A DNA stretch of 64,000 bases from Gnetum montanum (lineage: Eukaryota > Streptophyta > Gnetopsida > Gnetales > Gnetaceae), in the NCBI GenBank assembly GCA_015680685.1, contig MNCI01002682.1:1201037-1265036 (forward strand). The letters run 5' to 3'. Position numbers and translations under genes: made by a program. Under the pieces are notes generated by a model. It was not told where the DNA came from. It saw nothing but the letters and a program-made list of their open reading frames with translations, and did no database searches. Below are positions 21,661 through 33,690 of this stretch, piece by piece (the first letter of the stretch is position 1; each line of letters begins with the position of its first letter).

Positions 21661-23600
21661 ATGTACACACTTAAACATCAAACACTTAACATAGCTTCTA
21701 CAAATAGAAAAAAATATTCACCTACAATTGATTTTAATGAAAGTCATGACAAGGATTACAATGAAGAATATTGGAGTGAACTGATGCAAAACAAGATTTC
21801 CTATGCTCATATTGATGCTTATTATCCTAATTTTATGTTTAATTTTCACTAGAATGAACAACTAAAATGAAGAGATCTATAAGAAAACATTGTCTTGCCA
21901 TTTGACATTCAACTCCATGAATTCTTCAAGAAACCCTTATGAGGTCAAACCTTGGCCATGTGTAGGAAGGGTATCAAGTCACCAAAAACATGGCTAGGTC
22001 ATACCAGCCAATGGAAGCTTAAGTAAGAAGGGATGCCATCATGGAGACAAGGTATGAACATGATAAAGGAAAGAAGGCACCTCAAATAGTTATCTAGAAG
22101 AAAAAGAAGATACTATATTCCAAACTAATAAATTTCATCAAACTCATGAGTCTCATTTCCAAACACCAATCATCCACATTGAATATCCCATCAAAATAAA
22201 GCTACATTCAACTCTTGTAGAAATCCCTTGAAGAAATAAGAAAGACTCCAAAATTAGGAGAAATTTAGAGCCTATGACCTCTAAGGAATCCAAAAGAGAT
22301 AAATTAGGGAGTCATAGAAGGAGAACCAACTAACACCACTCTCCAACTCCTTCATGTTCTTCCTCACATTCATTAATAGATTCTAACAAGAGAGAATGAA
22401 GATTAAGGAATCATGATGGGGGAAGAAGGAGAGGTTATGAGTGACATGCACATAGAAGATGGCATCCTATTGAAGAAGAAGATACCATGATGAAAGGGTA
22501 GAAAGAATTAGACATGGCATGAAAGAGCATCATGAGCATCAGAGGGGTCTACAATAGAGCTTATGAGCTCGAAGACTATGACAAACCTTGTTAGCCACTT
22601 GTAATATGATCAACATTAGAAAAGTTATGTACATTCCTACTACGCATGTAAGGGATAGTTGTATTAAGTGACTAAAAATAAATAAAATTTTAAAATTTGA
22701 AGGTAGATACAATGCAGATTCACAAAACATCATCCCCAAGCCTTTCACAATGCTTGTGCACTAAAAAACATGTAAAATGATTAGTAGAAATTGTAGTTGT
22801 TTCGTTGAAAAGTAGAGAGCTAGTATAGGTCCTTAAAATTGAAATCAATTCAAAGATGGAGTACCATGCTAGAACTCTTCCATGATAAATATCAAACATA
22901 TTTTAGAGTGTCAAATTTTAGAAAATAGATCCAAGGATGGAAACAAGGAATACATGAATCCCTTGATATAGTAATGGGTAAGTACTATTCCTTATTGCAT
23001 AGGTGCCTAGTCCATGGATTCTTTCAATAGGAACAACTATGACATAGCATCGATGGACTAAGGAACAAGACAAGAGAAAATCTTGAGGGATATATGCCCA
23101 AGGTAGGTTATCCAGAATAATAGAATAAGTGATGAAAGAGGAAGGTGAGTTAAGGAAAAGAGAATCACTAGAAGAATACAACAAAGACCCAACAATAACA
23201 AAAAGAGATGTAAGAATATGTGAATCATAAGAAGAAGAAATTTTAGAAGATACAATCTAGAGAAAGACTCTACTAATCCAAAAATAAATTAATGATATTA
23301 CAACTAAGGTAAATGTGGAATTCTATAGATGAGAAGTTTGCTATAGCATTGAAGATAGTAAAGGAAAGGATTGAACAAGCCTTACATAAAAGTAAAGACA
23401 AGAAGAAGAAAAGATACAATGAACATGAAAACTACAAAAAAAAAAAAACAAAAAGTTTCTATGGTGGAGGAAGTGATAGACTTCAATTCAAAAGAGGACA
23501 AAAGATGTAAGGTGTGCCAAGGGATGTTGCCCTGTTATGGTCTACTTACAAGAGTCTGGGGCATACATACTCAATCGAAAGTTTGTTAAGAAACAAATAT
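21661..23600 (+). pseudogene. gag of the plus-strand Athila-like element, degenerate
   Basis: Parts match the minus-strand gag at 1440-3834 in the same order. About 22695-22760 gives KFEGRYNADSQN against QFEGGYNADPQN. About 22855-22935 gives a broken version of the WSTMLELF-DKYQTY segment. At 23313-23590, WNSIDEKFAIALKIV with a Lys-rich stretch corresponds to WDSLDSRFETVLKII. Many stops and shifts separate these pieces. The first short frame (21661-21852) lies at the expected gag start but shows no clear match. The region then runs directly into the LTR beginning at 23645. Confidence 0.6.
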
Positions 23601-23644
23601 TGAAATGATTACTGTATCTGTAAAGTAATTTCAAATAAGCCTAT

Positions 23645-25039
23645 TGCACCCAAAAAATTCAATTGCTAGAAAAAAACCAAAGATCTAAGGTGTAGAAATA
23701 GTTTTTGACCTTGAATCCTAAGGGTCTCTGAGAAAGAGGATTCAAGGTGCCTTGGATGATTTAGCTGATCACCCAGGGACTTAAAAAATGTAAATGAAAA
23801 AAAGTAATATAAAATTTTAGATTCAATATAAAATAAACATAGAATTAAACTTGGAATAAAACTACACTATAAATGAACTAACAAACTTTATTAAAAATAG
23901 AAAAAATTCTTAATGTGTAGAGTTCGAGTACAAATTGTGTGCTCAAATGCACAAGAAGCTTGTCTAATGGGCCTTGAAGCCTTTTGGAGTTGGTAGCTTA
24001 TATTATGTAGTCAAAATACACAATCCAAGTACTACCCAACCCTAATTGTCAAAAACCTCTTACTAGGTTTTGCTTGAATTTGTAACTTTTATGGGTAAAA
24101 ATGGTGTAAATGGTGGTGTTTAAATTTTGTGGCAATGGTACTATGTTGAGAGTCTCTGGTGCTTAGGTAGATGCCAAATTGCTCCAAACGTCTTGCAAAT
24201 GCCAAAATGCTTGAGGTTGAAAGGGTTATTAGGTTGTTAGGTTTCAAAAATGTCTAGACCTGAATGAAGTGTTCGAGTTTAAATTTTATAGGCTTAGAAA
24301 CTACTGAATTTAGGCTACAAATTTCTACCTTTATTGTTGATATATTGATGCCATTTGCAAGCATTGTAGGCCATAATTCCTAGTGTAGTTGATAATTTAT
24401 GATAAGTTTTGACACCTAGATGTCATCAAAACCACATTGGATACTAAAAATAGTAAACAAACTTTTGTAACTATGCTAGCTTCACCTCAACTATGCTAGC
24501 CTTATAGAGCTATGCCAGCATTGTTGGAATTTGTTGGAAAATGTGATGACTACACTGGACATGTGAAGATTGTTGAAAATCTATGATGACTTCATTGATC
24601 ATGCTGCCAACATTGGAAATTGTGATGACTACGTTGGCCATTGTTGGAAAAATGGAAAGCCTAATAACTCCAATGCTGGTCTTGTAGCTCCCACATTGGG
24701 TTTTGTGACAACTATGTTCGGAATTGTTGGAAAATGAAAACCCAAAACCACCAACATTGGGTGTATGTGGTTTCAGCGTATTTGAGGCTATACCCTTGCA
24801 AAAACCCATGAAAATGGCAAATTTGGTAGTTCCCAAGGCATTTTTAGCCATAGTAACTTACCTTTTCCACTTGGGAAGTGAGGAAATAGTAACTTATAAG
24901 GCACTTTTTAGTCTCAAAAGTTAAAGTAAGTAAGATTGTAGTTCATGGGCCACAAACCTTACATTTAAAATAAGTTCTTGCCTCAAGTTGGATGGTGAAG
25001 ATTATAAGTTACAACATGCATTTTCTAGGTGGTGTTTCA
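23645..25039 (-). repeat. 3' LTR of the minus-strand Ogre-like element
   Basis: The reverse complement starts TGAAACACCACC, as does the LTR at 48632. Further shared features are the CCTCACTTCCCAAGTGGAAAA block and, near the other end, the reverse complement of AGTCCCTAGGTAATTGGGAAG and GGGCACCTTGAATC found in the LTR at 36330-37880. Length is 1395 bp. The left end TG at 23645 was set by alignment with the end of the LTR at 37880. Confidence 0.65.
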
Positions 25040-26100
25040 TTGGCCCATCTTTGTTGATGTTTGAAAGATTATCCTAAGAGACATTGACAAAGAATGCAAA
25101 ATACCATTGTAGGTCAATCATAAGAATTTCTTCTCCATGCTTGATCTTGTAGTGTAGAACCATGTTAAAGAGTGCTTTGTGACAATGGGATAATGTTATG
25201 ATGAGATGGTAAAAGTTGTAGGTTACATTTGGTCATCAAGAAATGGTTATGGGGGTTAACAATGAGTTTCATAGGTTGACATCATGGCTATGGTTACAAT
25301 AATGACATGTTGAATAATCAATAAGGACTTTGCACTTTGTGCTTTAAAGTGTTGAACACTTGGTAATGTTTCTAAGGGACCAACACCTTACTCCAAGGTT
25401 TCTTTGGCCATTAGGCTCCTCCCTTTTCATGTTTGTAGCCATTGGATTACCTTTTGGTCCTTGTTCGTTGTTGTTTGACTTCTTGGTAATTTTCTTCTCC
25501 TTTTTCCTTCGAGTTGAAACCTTCATGGGGTTTCATTACCAAGGAAATATTTTATTTGGTTTCCTATTGAATGAGATGTGTTACATCCAATGGACTTGAT
25601 GGTGGAGCATGATGAAGGAGATGTCACATGGCCATAACGCATGAATGTCAAACATAGGTTAACATTATTATTCAGAGTAAGGAAGGTCATAATCAAGTAG
25701 TGGAATTAGGTTCTAAGGGAAGTGATGGTAGGTAGGAATTATTAAATAAGCACTCTTGGTACAGCAAGACACACAAAATCCTGCATATTGAGGTTACATG
25801 GTAACTTGCTACTACAATATGTTACACGTTCATGATGACTTTAGGCTTCATCTTGCAAGCACAACTCCAAGAAGACAAGAAAACAAGACAAAGAAGACAT
25901 GTTGTTATAATACAATACATAGGGCCATATGAGAGAATTAGCAAACTAGGCCACTGAAGGTCACAATTATCACACCCAAAAGGGATTTGTATATTGCATT
26001 ACAAAAATTATAAATTCTTTTAGTTCACTTATTATGTAAAAAGAGGTAAAGAAAGAAATATTGGCTTACTTGTTATTGGTAGTGTTAATACCTAAAAAAA
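25040..26100 (-). other. 3' untranslated region of the minus-strand Ogre-like element
   Basis: About 1 kb between the integrase remnant and the LTR. No coding match; short frames look accidental. Confidence 0.4.
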
Positions 26101-27480
26101 ATCATGTTAAATGTAATAAGGTTTGAGGTAGGAATGGTTGATTGGATTGGCCAATTCTTTCCCATCCATGTATGCTATTCTGAAGGCTCCGTTGCCATAG
26201 GCCTTGGTGATCAAGAAAGGTCCTTTCCAATTGGTTGAGAATTTGTCCATGTGTTTGTGAAAATCCTTAAGGACCAAGCCTTCCTTCTTGATATTTCATT
26301 TGTTCAAGATATGGTGATGCTATTGTTTTTGCCTCTTTTGGTATTGCTTAATGTGAGCAAGCATTTGCACTCGTTGTTGTTTCATTGAGTCTAGGTCCAT
26401 GGTATGTAGCTCCTTGTTTTGTTCATCATTAATGAAGTTTGATAAGGCCACTCTTAGCGATGGAACCTACAATTAAAAAGGAAAAATAGCTTTAAAACCA
26501 TAAATCAAGCTATATGGGGTTACACTAGTGGCTATTTGATAAGTGATTCAATAGGTCCAAAGTGCATGGACAAGCCTCTCATGCCACTTGAGTTTGCTAT
26601 TATTCAAAATGGTTTTTAGCAAGTTTATGATGGCCTTTTTGCTTCATCTTGTTCATTGGCTTAAGGGTAGTATGATTATGAAAAGGAGTGTTTAATGCAT
26701 AGGTCTTAACAAAAGGATTTTGTTTCTTGGCTACTAAATTTTGGTTCATTATCTATGAATATGGTCATAGGTATGCCAAAATGGGCTACTATGTTATCAA
26801 GTATAAATCTGCAAACTTTTCAAGACATTATCTTCCATATGGGAATGGCTCTAATCCACTTTGTGAAGTACTTAGTTGCGGTGATGATAAATCTATGCCT
26901 TGCAGAAGACTTAGGTGTTCTAGGTTCAATAATGTTCAATCCTCACCATTGAAATGATCAAGTTATTTGAGTAGTGTGTAACTTAGTTGGTGGCACACAT
27001 ATTAGGTTACTATGCTGCTAACAAGTGTGACAAGTTTTAACCTTCTGCAAACAATCATTTTTAATATAGGACCAGTAATAGTCTAGTCTTCTAATCTTAG
27101 TAGCATTGGTTCTAGGTCCTATATGTCCTCCACATACACCCTCATGAACTTTCTCAAGGACTCTATAGGCTTTGGTTTTTTCCAAGCACACTAACAATAT
27201 GCCATCATAATACCATTGACATAATGTGTTATTACCTATGATGACATACTACTTTGATCTTTTATGTACAATGCCCTTCTAAGAAGTAGTTAGGCCTTGT
27301 GTAGATTCACTGTGCATTAGGTAAAACTTGATATCATCATACCATTCCCTTGGAGGGGTGGTATTGATGGAGGCCATAGAGTTGTCCTTAATGTTTTGTG
27401 TGATGGGAATATAAAAATTCATAGTTAATGAGGGAAACTTATTAAACACATTAGACATCACACTAAGAACTAAGGTCACA
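26100..27480 (-). pseudogene. Integrase, heavily decayed
   Basis: From right to left, the minus strand shows a GxxGGHIGPR-like stretch and a CHTC pair (zinc finger, about 27150-27030). A core follows with GLNIIEPRTPKSSARHRF, TATKYFTKW, IDNEPKFSSQE (second Asp) and ANEQDEAKR (Glu block). A C-terminal stretch near 26200 (AYGNGAFRIAYMDGKELANP) ends it. Many stops. The first Asp is Asn in the LNII block. It follows directly on the RNase H region. Confidence 0.65.
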
Positions 27481-27860
27481 ATGACATCATCTAGTGTGTT
27501 CTTAATTCAAGGTATATGTTGGATACTAATATCTATAAATTTTTGTATTAGTTTCTTTCCTAAGTCACAATAAGGTTGCAAATGTTTGGCTTTGCACACA
27601 TAAACCTTAGTTACTTGGGTAACCACAAGTTTTGAACCACCTTTGATCACTAGATGCTTGATTCCTTGGTCACAAACTACCATCATTTCCCTGATCAATC
27701 CTTCATACTCTACCACATTGTAGGTACATGGGAATTAAAAATGATAGGAAAAAGATTGGATTTCACTATAAGGTGATGTTATGATGGCAGCAACACTAGC
27801 CCCAAGGGCAGTTAAAACTTTATCAAAGTACATAATTAACTCATATCCCTTAGGTACTTC
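27480..27860 (-). pseudogene. Archaeal-type RNase H of the minus-strand Ogre-like element
   Basis: Blocks in order: ELIMYFDKVL (Asp retained), NVVEYEGLI (Glu), IKHLVIKGGSKLVVTQV (the Asp of GDSxLV replaced by Gly). A 70-codon stretch at 27716-27507 is uninterrupted. The position between gypsy RNase H and integrase is that expected for Tat/Ogre elements. Confidence 0.7.
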
Positions 27861-28784
27861 ATTGACAATGTTGACATACTCATTAGGGAATTCAGGGTCT
27901 ATGGCTGCATGATCTTCTACTGGTGAAACAATAAGTTGTATGGCTATTTCTTGGCCTTTTGTTAATGCTTAAGAGACATAATGTAGGTCAAATTCAGCTA
28001 TTATGGCTTTCCAATGGGCTATATAGCTACTCTCATAGATATTGATTGTTTTGGCCCTAAGTACGTTATCCTTGCAAATGACATTGACCTTGCCCCTAAA
28101 GAGGTAGTGTTGCCACTTCTTCAACAAGGAGATTAGGGCTAGATAGTAGTTCTCTACTTTAGTGTATCAAGTCTCATGGGAAGATAATGCATGGCTTAGG
28201 TAGTATACAAGCATCCCCACTCCATCATCTCATTTTTGATAGAGTAAAGAGGTAATGGATGTATCAAAGATAGTATAGTAGATGTAAAAAGGCTTATCCT
28301 GTTATGGAGGGTAGACCATTGGTACTTGTGCCAACTCTTGCTTAAGGTTTTCAAAGGCTTATCAGCATTGAGTTATTCACTCATAGTAAACTCCTTTCTT
28401 AAAAAAGTGTTGCATGGGATGTAACTTATTTGTAAGTTTGGTGATAAACCTGTGAATGAGTTTTAATTTTCCTTGTAATCCCCGAAGCTCCTTAAGGTTG
28501 GTTGGTGTTGCCAAGTTGGATATGGCCTTAGTCTTATTAGGATTGACACGTATTCTTGCTTTGGATACTACAAAGAAAATCATCTTATTGGTTTTAATAC
28601 TAAAGACATACTTCTTAGGGTTAAGCCTAAGTTCATATTTGAGACATCATTTCAACACAAGGTCAAGGTCATGCACATGGTTGTTGGCCACTTTGGACTT
28701 AATAGATATTTCATCCGTGTAGTCATTGAGTAATCCTAGTATATAATCACTAAAGATATATGTCATCACTCTTTGATAGGTTGT
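27861..28784 (-). pseudogene. RT C-terminal half and gypsy RNase H
   Basis: Next to the solo LTR the frame reads YQRVMTYIFSDYILGLLNDYTDEISI. The NDYTDEI segment corresponds to the YxDD catalytic block, with the second Asp changed to Glu. Further down, NPNKTKAI and NLKELRGLQGKLKLIHRFI are the RT thumb/connection blocks; DDGVGMLVYYLSHAL and WKAIIAEFDLHYV are RNase H blocks. Several stops are present. It continues the RT part at 29734-30582. Confidence 0.75.
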
Positions 28785-29733
28785 GATGAGTCATGGTTTT
28801 TCAGGCCTAGTTATCGGAGCCATGTTATCGGAGCCCTAGTCTGATAGGTCCGGATATCGGATCCCCGATATTGGGGCTGCATTAACTAGGCCACGTATAT
28901 AGGGCCCTGTATACGCGGTTGCGTATACATGGCCCCGTTGATGCATCCACCCATGCGTTGACATGGCCCCATTTACGCAAAGTCTATTTTTAGCTATAAA
29001 TAAGTGTGCACCCGCTGCACTTAGGCATCTTTCTAGTAGTTGTAGTGAAGCCCTTGCAGTTTGTTTCCATATGAGTTAGACTATTTTCCCAAGTGCATGC
29101 CCACAGTGTGATGTTTGTAATTGTACAACACCTTTATTTGAGTGTGACGTACTTGGACATGTACATGACCAAAAATAAAGATCGAGATTACTTCATCATT
29201 GTAGCATTCACTTAGTTTTAATTTTTTAATTTTTATTGTTATTTATTATTTTCCTAGTTAATATTCCTTTATCATCATTTACTATTCCTATTGTTAAATG
29301 CAGAATGAGTACGACTTAATCACGAGCATTTAAGTGTGACTACTTGGTAACCCAGTAGTGTACCTAGGATCTACGCATGGTAATCCCAGTAGTAGTCGTG
29401 CACGAGGTCCAAGATGTATACAGATGATTAAGGAATAGATGCTCATCACACTTAGGCTAGCTTAGACTTCATTTCCTATTTCTTATTAGTTTTATCAAGA
29501 TTATTTTCCATTATCTCTAGGAGTAGCACTAGTTTAGGATTACATCATACACCTCACTCTGGACTAAACCATATGTGACAAAGCAGATACTAGTCTAGGT
29601 GGGAAGACAACAAACTGCGATCAATGTGTAACTATCTAGATACCACAACTAGCCTATCCACGGAGTTCGACTAGATCATGCATGAACGCTTGTATTCGTA
29701 TGGTTGAGTGTAGGGGTACCTCACCACTCATCA
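28785..29733 (+). mobile_element. Solo LTR (Athila-like family) inserted in RT
   Basis: A 949-bp sequence beginning TGATGAGTCATGG and ending CACTCATCA, flanked by GGTTG at 28780-28784 and 29734-29738. Removing it with one GGTTG restores a continuous RT reading across the junction. The TATAAATA box is at 28995. U3 carries perfect hairpins: GTATACGC-GGTT-GCGTATAC (about 28912-28931) and ATATCGG-ATCC-CCGATAT. No internal region follows, so it arose by LTR-LTR recombination. Confidence 0.9.
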
Positions 29734-30582
29734 GGTTGCTCTTGCATTCTTCAGACCAAAGGGAATCATGGTGTAACAAAAGGTATTCCAAAGGTTCATG
29801 AAGATCATACAAGGTTGATGTTCTAGGTTAATCCTAATTTGGTTGTATTCCAAGAATCCATCCATAAAGGATAATAAGGCATGTCTAACCATAGTATTGA
29901 TAAGTTGATTAATACTAGGTAAAGGGAAATTGTCTTTGATAGTTTCCTCATTTAGGTCTCAAAAATCAATGTAGATACATATACTTCCATTTTTCTTAGA
30001 GACTATCACTATGTTGGACACCCATTCTACATAATTGATAGCTCAAATGAAACTAGCATGATATAATTTTTTGATTTCATCATGAACTTCTAGGGCTAAA
30101 TCTAGTCTAATTTTATAAACATTTTGCTTAATTGGTTTGATACTAGTATTGAGTATGATGTTATGTTGTACTAGGCTTGGGTTAAGAGCTAGCATATCTT
30201 CATATGACTAGGCAAAAGTCTTAATGTTTTTCTAGAGAAAATTGGTGATGTCTTGAGCTTGCTAAGGTTCTAGTGAAGAACTTAATTTTAGTGTTTTATC
30301 CTCACCACTATGTGTCATGACAAGAACCTCAACTAGAGAGTCCTTGGTGATATCGCCAGCCTCAAGGTCAAGGGTTTTAACTAGGTTTTTAGGCCACTTT
30401 ATAGGTTTCTCTATCAAGGCTATGTGGTCGATTGGACTCTTAAGATTAGGATCTAGGCAATTAAAGTCAATGAATTGTTCAACATCACCATGAGGTCCAC
30501 TTAGACTCAAAGGACAATTGAATTGCTCCTAGATGTCCATACTTGAATCTTGCATAATAATGATAAGCACATTAAGTGACAC
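29734..30582 (-). pseudogene. RT N-terminal half
   Basis: From right to left: VSLNVLIIIMQDSS at the putative exon start (30582), then a 82-codon open stretch (30510-30262) that is the spacer before RT. Next come VQHNIILNTSIKPIKQ, YVEWVSNIVIVSKKNGSICI, a TIKDNFPLPSINQLI block and MIPFGLKNARAT, which ends at the solo-LTR insertion. These are RT fingers/palm blocks in the right order. Confidence 0.75.
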
Positions 30583-33500
30583 CAATGTGATAAAATGAGT
30601 AAACAATGCCAAGATAAAGTAAAATAATCTAGCAATAGCCAAAATAAATTAAAATAAAGGCCAAATAGTGTTTAAATAAGGCCACTTAAAGGTTACTAGA
30701 GGAAGGTGTAGACAACTAAGGAAAAATAGAGGTTAAATAAGGTTAAATGAAGGCAAAACAATGATAAAATGGAGTTCGATGAAGGCTAAATGATGGTCAA
30801 ACTCCATTTGATGATGTTCATTAAGGTAAAGTAAGGGAAACATAGGCCATAAAAAGGAGAGTTAAGATAGATAGAACACACTAAAGGTCAAATAGCATTA
30901 AATTAGATAAAAAAAATAAACCAAATAATGGATAAATGAGGCCAAATGATAATTTAACAATGAACAATCACTCCTAGAAGATGTCGAACAAGGCCAAAAC
31001 ATAGTCAACAAGGATCATAGGGGCTAAAATAAAGTAAACAGGATAGACCCAAGGCTCACTGTTGTGGAGTGAGGATAAATGATAGCCAAATAATGTCAAA
31101 TAAGGCTCAAATGATGGTCAAATCCCATCAAATGATGATTTAAAGGATAAAACAAAGGTATAATAAGGTCCAATGGTATAAGTTGTTATCAAACCCAGTT
31201 TTCCAATGTCGAGTGACACCAAATGATAAAAACATTTGGTGGAACAATGCCAAATAATGCTCCAATGACTAAGAACAAAGCCAAATGACATTAAAGGGCC
31301 AAACAATGAAGAATAATATGCATAATAAGGTCTAAACAAGTTGAAATGCCATGGAGTAAGGCCAAATAAGTTAGGATGAAAAATGTGTTGAAACGATGAT
31401 TAATATTGGTCAAACAAGGTTAAATTTTGCTAGTTTTAGGCCTTAACAGGCCATGGTGTAGGTCTATAGGGTTGACAAGTGAGTTTGGACACTTAGTGAG
31501 GTTGTTTACAAGTTGTTTGAAGTCAAAGTTGAGACCTTTTATTGTGACTACATTGGCCTAGCTAGTACTATGCTAGCTAGCATAGTTGGGATAAGTCTTA
31601 GTGTAGTTGGTGATAATAGATGGTTTTCTAGGTTTGTTATGATCATTTTTTGGGTTCTAATGATTTGTATGGCTAGCACAGTGGATTGGGTTTGGAGATT
31701 GATGGATTTTGGCATCATTTTGATCCTTTAGAGGCTAAAAATGATGTGAAAACTGGTGACTACACTTGGACTATGATGGCCAACGTAATCTTAGCATAGA
31801 TGTATGTAAAAAGTAAATTTTTATAGTCTAAAAGTTGAAATTTCTATTCCATCAACTTCCTAGGATGGTGCAAGGTCCTAGAGAGGCTGAACAAGCCATT
31901 TGAAAGTTAAAATGGGCTATTGCAAGTGGAGTTTTGGTGACAACACCTCATGACTACACTAGCCATTATAGTTGAGGGTTGCTATAGTGTAGATGGACCA
32001 AACACTAAACTCATGATTGAACAAGGCCAAACTACAACTAGCCTTAGCATTTTAGGGTTCTAAGCTTCTTGAATCAAGTTTTTGGCCATTTTCAATGTTG
32101 TGATGTTGGTTTAACCACCCTAGGGTAGGGATTATGTTGGGATTATGCTAGCGAACTTAGTCCTAGATCTACCTCAGTGCAGATTAATGGAATTTGGCAT
32201 TCTCTTGGTCAAAGCAAGGTGAAATTATGGCTATCCATGTCAAGAAATGTTATGGGCTTCTCAAGTCAAATGTTAGGCTAGTGTAGTTAAGCCTAGCCTT
32301 AGTGTAGATGGAGGAGACATGGAATTTCCAAGATCAAAATGAAGTGAATTTGCAATTGGTTAAGGCCAGGTAAGGTTATGGGTTTCCAAGTCAAGTTTGA
32401 AGTTATTTGGAGTGTCAAATCAGTAGTCAAATCAATCTTGAACCATGACTACGCTACGACTATGCTGGCCAACATAGTCCTGGCCTACTCAAGTGTAGTT
32501 ACATGCTAAACTTTGATTTTTAGTGGAACTTCATGATGAGTAGACTAGGTTTTGGATTTCTTGGGTCATTGTTATTTAGAACTAGGGTTTTAGGCACAAG
32601 ATGATCAATTTTGATGGTTGTTTTTATTCTTACTATCCATACACCTCTAGAATACAGTAGCTAGCATAGTGTCAATGTAGTTAAGGGGTGTAGGCTAAGT
32701 TTTGTTGATTTTTAACTTAGTTTGCAAGGTTTAGTGTTCTTTGAAGTCTCCAACAGGGTTTTGAAGTTGAGATGATTCTTTAAGAAGTCTATTTAACTTT
32801 TTCAAGACCTATTTTATTACTTTGAAAATGGGACTACATTAGGACTACATTAGCCAGTGTAGTTTCAAGCTTCCTTAGTGTATTCCCAAGGTGAAAAGGA
32901 GATTTGGCCTTCTTTTATGTCATATTTTGCCAATACAAGGTCACTGGAGGTTCGGAAAGAGTATTAAAGGCCAAGATATGTCAGTTTGAAGTTATTTTTG
33001 GTTTGTAGTGGTCTATTTTCTCCTAGCTATGTTGGGACTATGTTGGCCAATCTAGTCTTGGCCATCCCTAATGTAATTTAAAGGTGGAAGTAGTAATTAT
33101 TCCATTTTTTTTTGTTTTCTTGCATTTTAGCCTTGTGTCATTTTGGAGGCTATTTTTGGCTTTTGGTCTTCAGATCTTGGTCAACTACACTTGGAGTACA
33201 CTGGCTAGTGTAGTTGAGGTCTTCCTTAGTGTAATCCATGTACCAGAAATGGTTTTTTATGCTTTTTGACTAGTCATGTGAAGTTTCAAAGTTGTGAGAG
33301 GCTTTAGCTAGGGTTTGGTGTATGGTGTGATAATTTTGGAGTCAACTGGAAGTTTGGTTGATGGTAGAAGTTACTATCCCACTTGGGACTATGCTGGCCA
33401 ACATAGTTAGGCTATTGGCTAGTGTAGTTATTGGAAATAGTAAGTTGTGATATGATTTCTAGCTTCTCTTTGTGTATAGTGATTTCCAATGTTAACACCT

Positions 33501-33690
33501 AGTTTTCTTTTTTGGGCATAAGGTTTCTTGGTCCAAGTATGACATCGATGGATGCCTAAAAGGTGGGTTCTAGTAGTGGTTGGAGTTTGAAAGTCATTTC
33601 AAGGATTTTGGATGCTTAAACCCCAGTGTAGTCACCATGGAGAAGCTAAAAATCCAAGTGTTTTAGAATTTTCATTAGCTTGTTGGAGAG
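30583..33690 (-). repeat. Intron-like block with palindromic repeat array (minus-strand element)
   Basis: Upstream of the RT exon lies 0.85 kb of degenerate GGCCAAATGATG-like repeats (30600-31430) and then about 11 units spaced about 185 bp (31.5-33.45 kb). Each unit contains ACTATGCT/AGCATAGT or ACTACACT/AGTGTAGT half-sites, for example the perfect 20-bp palindrome at 31567-31586. No protein coding is seen. The place corresponds to the protease-RT intron described for Ogre elements. Confidence 0.6.

Larger units (their letters stand above)
9121..23644 (+). mobile_element. Athila-like element, plus strand, 5' LTR split by a nested element
   Basis: The 5' LTR is 9121-9962 plus 21514-21549 (about 873 bp once the 5-bp duplication is counted once). 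It starts TGATAA, ends CACTCATCA and has a TATAAATA box at 9221. Its primer site follows at 21551 and a decayed gag matching that of the element at 1-4891 follows to about 23590. It stops where the LTR of the next element begins (23645), so pol and the 3' LTR are missing here. The nested Tat-type element (9963-21513) interrupts the LTR and carries a GTATG duplication. Confidence 0.75.
23645..33690 (-). mobile_element. Ogre-like Ty3/gypsy element, minus strand, 5' end missing
   Basis: In minus-strand order: palindrome-repeat block (33.7 to 30.58 kb), RT (split by a solo LTR), gypsy RNase H, archaeal-type RNase H, integrase, 3' untranslated region and 3' LTR 25039-23645. The LTR matches those of the plus-strand elements at 36330 and 48632. 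The start of the RT exon (30582) matches that at 47066 and 62944. No gag, protease or 5' LTR is found to the right. The RT-RNase H-archaeal RNase H-integrase order is the usual Tat order, unlike the element at 9963-21513. Confidence 0.7.
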
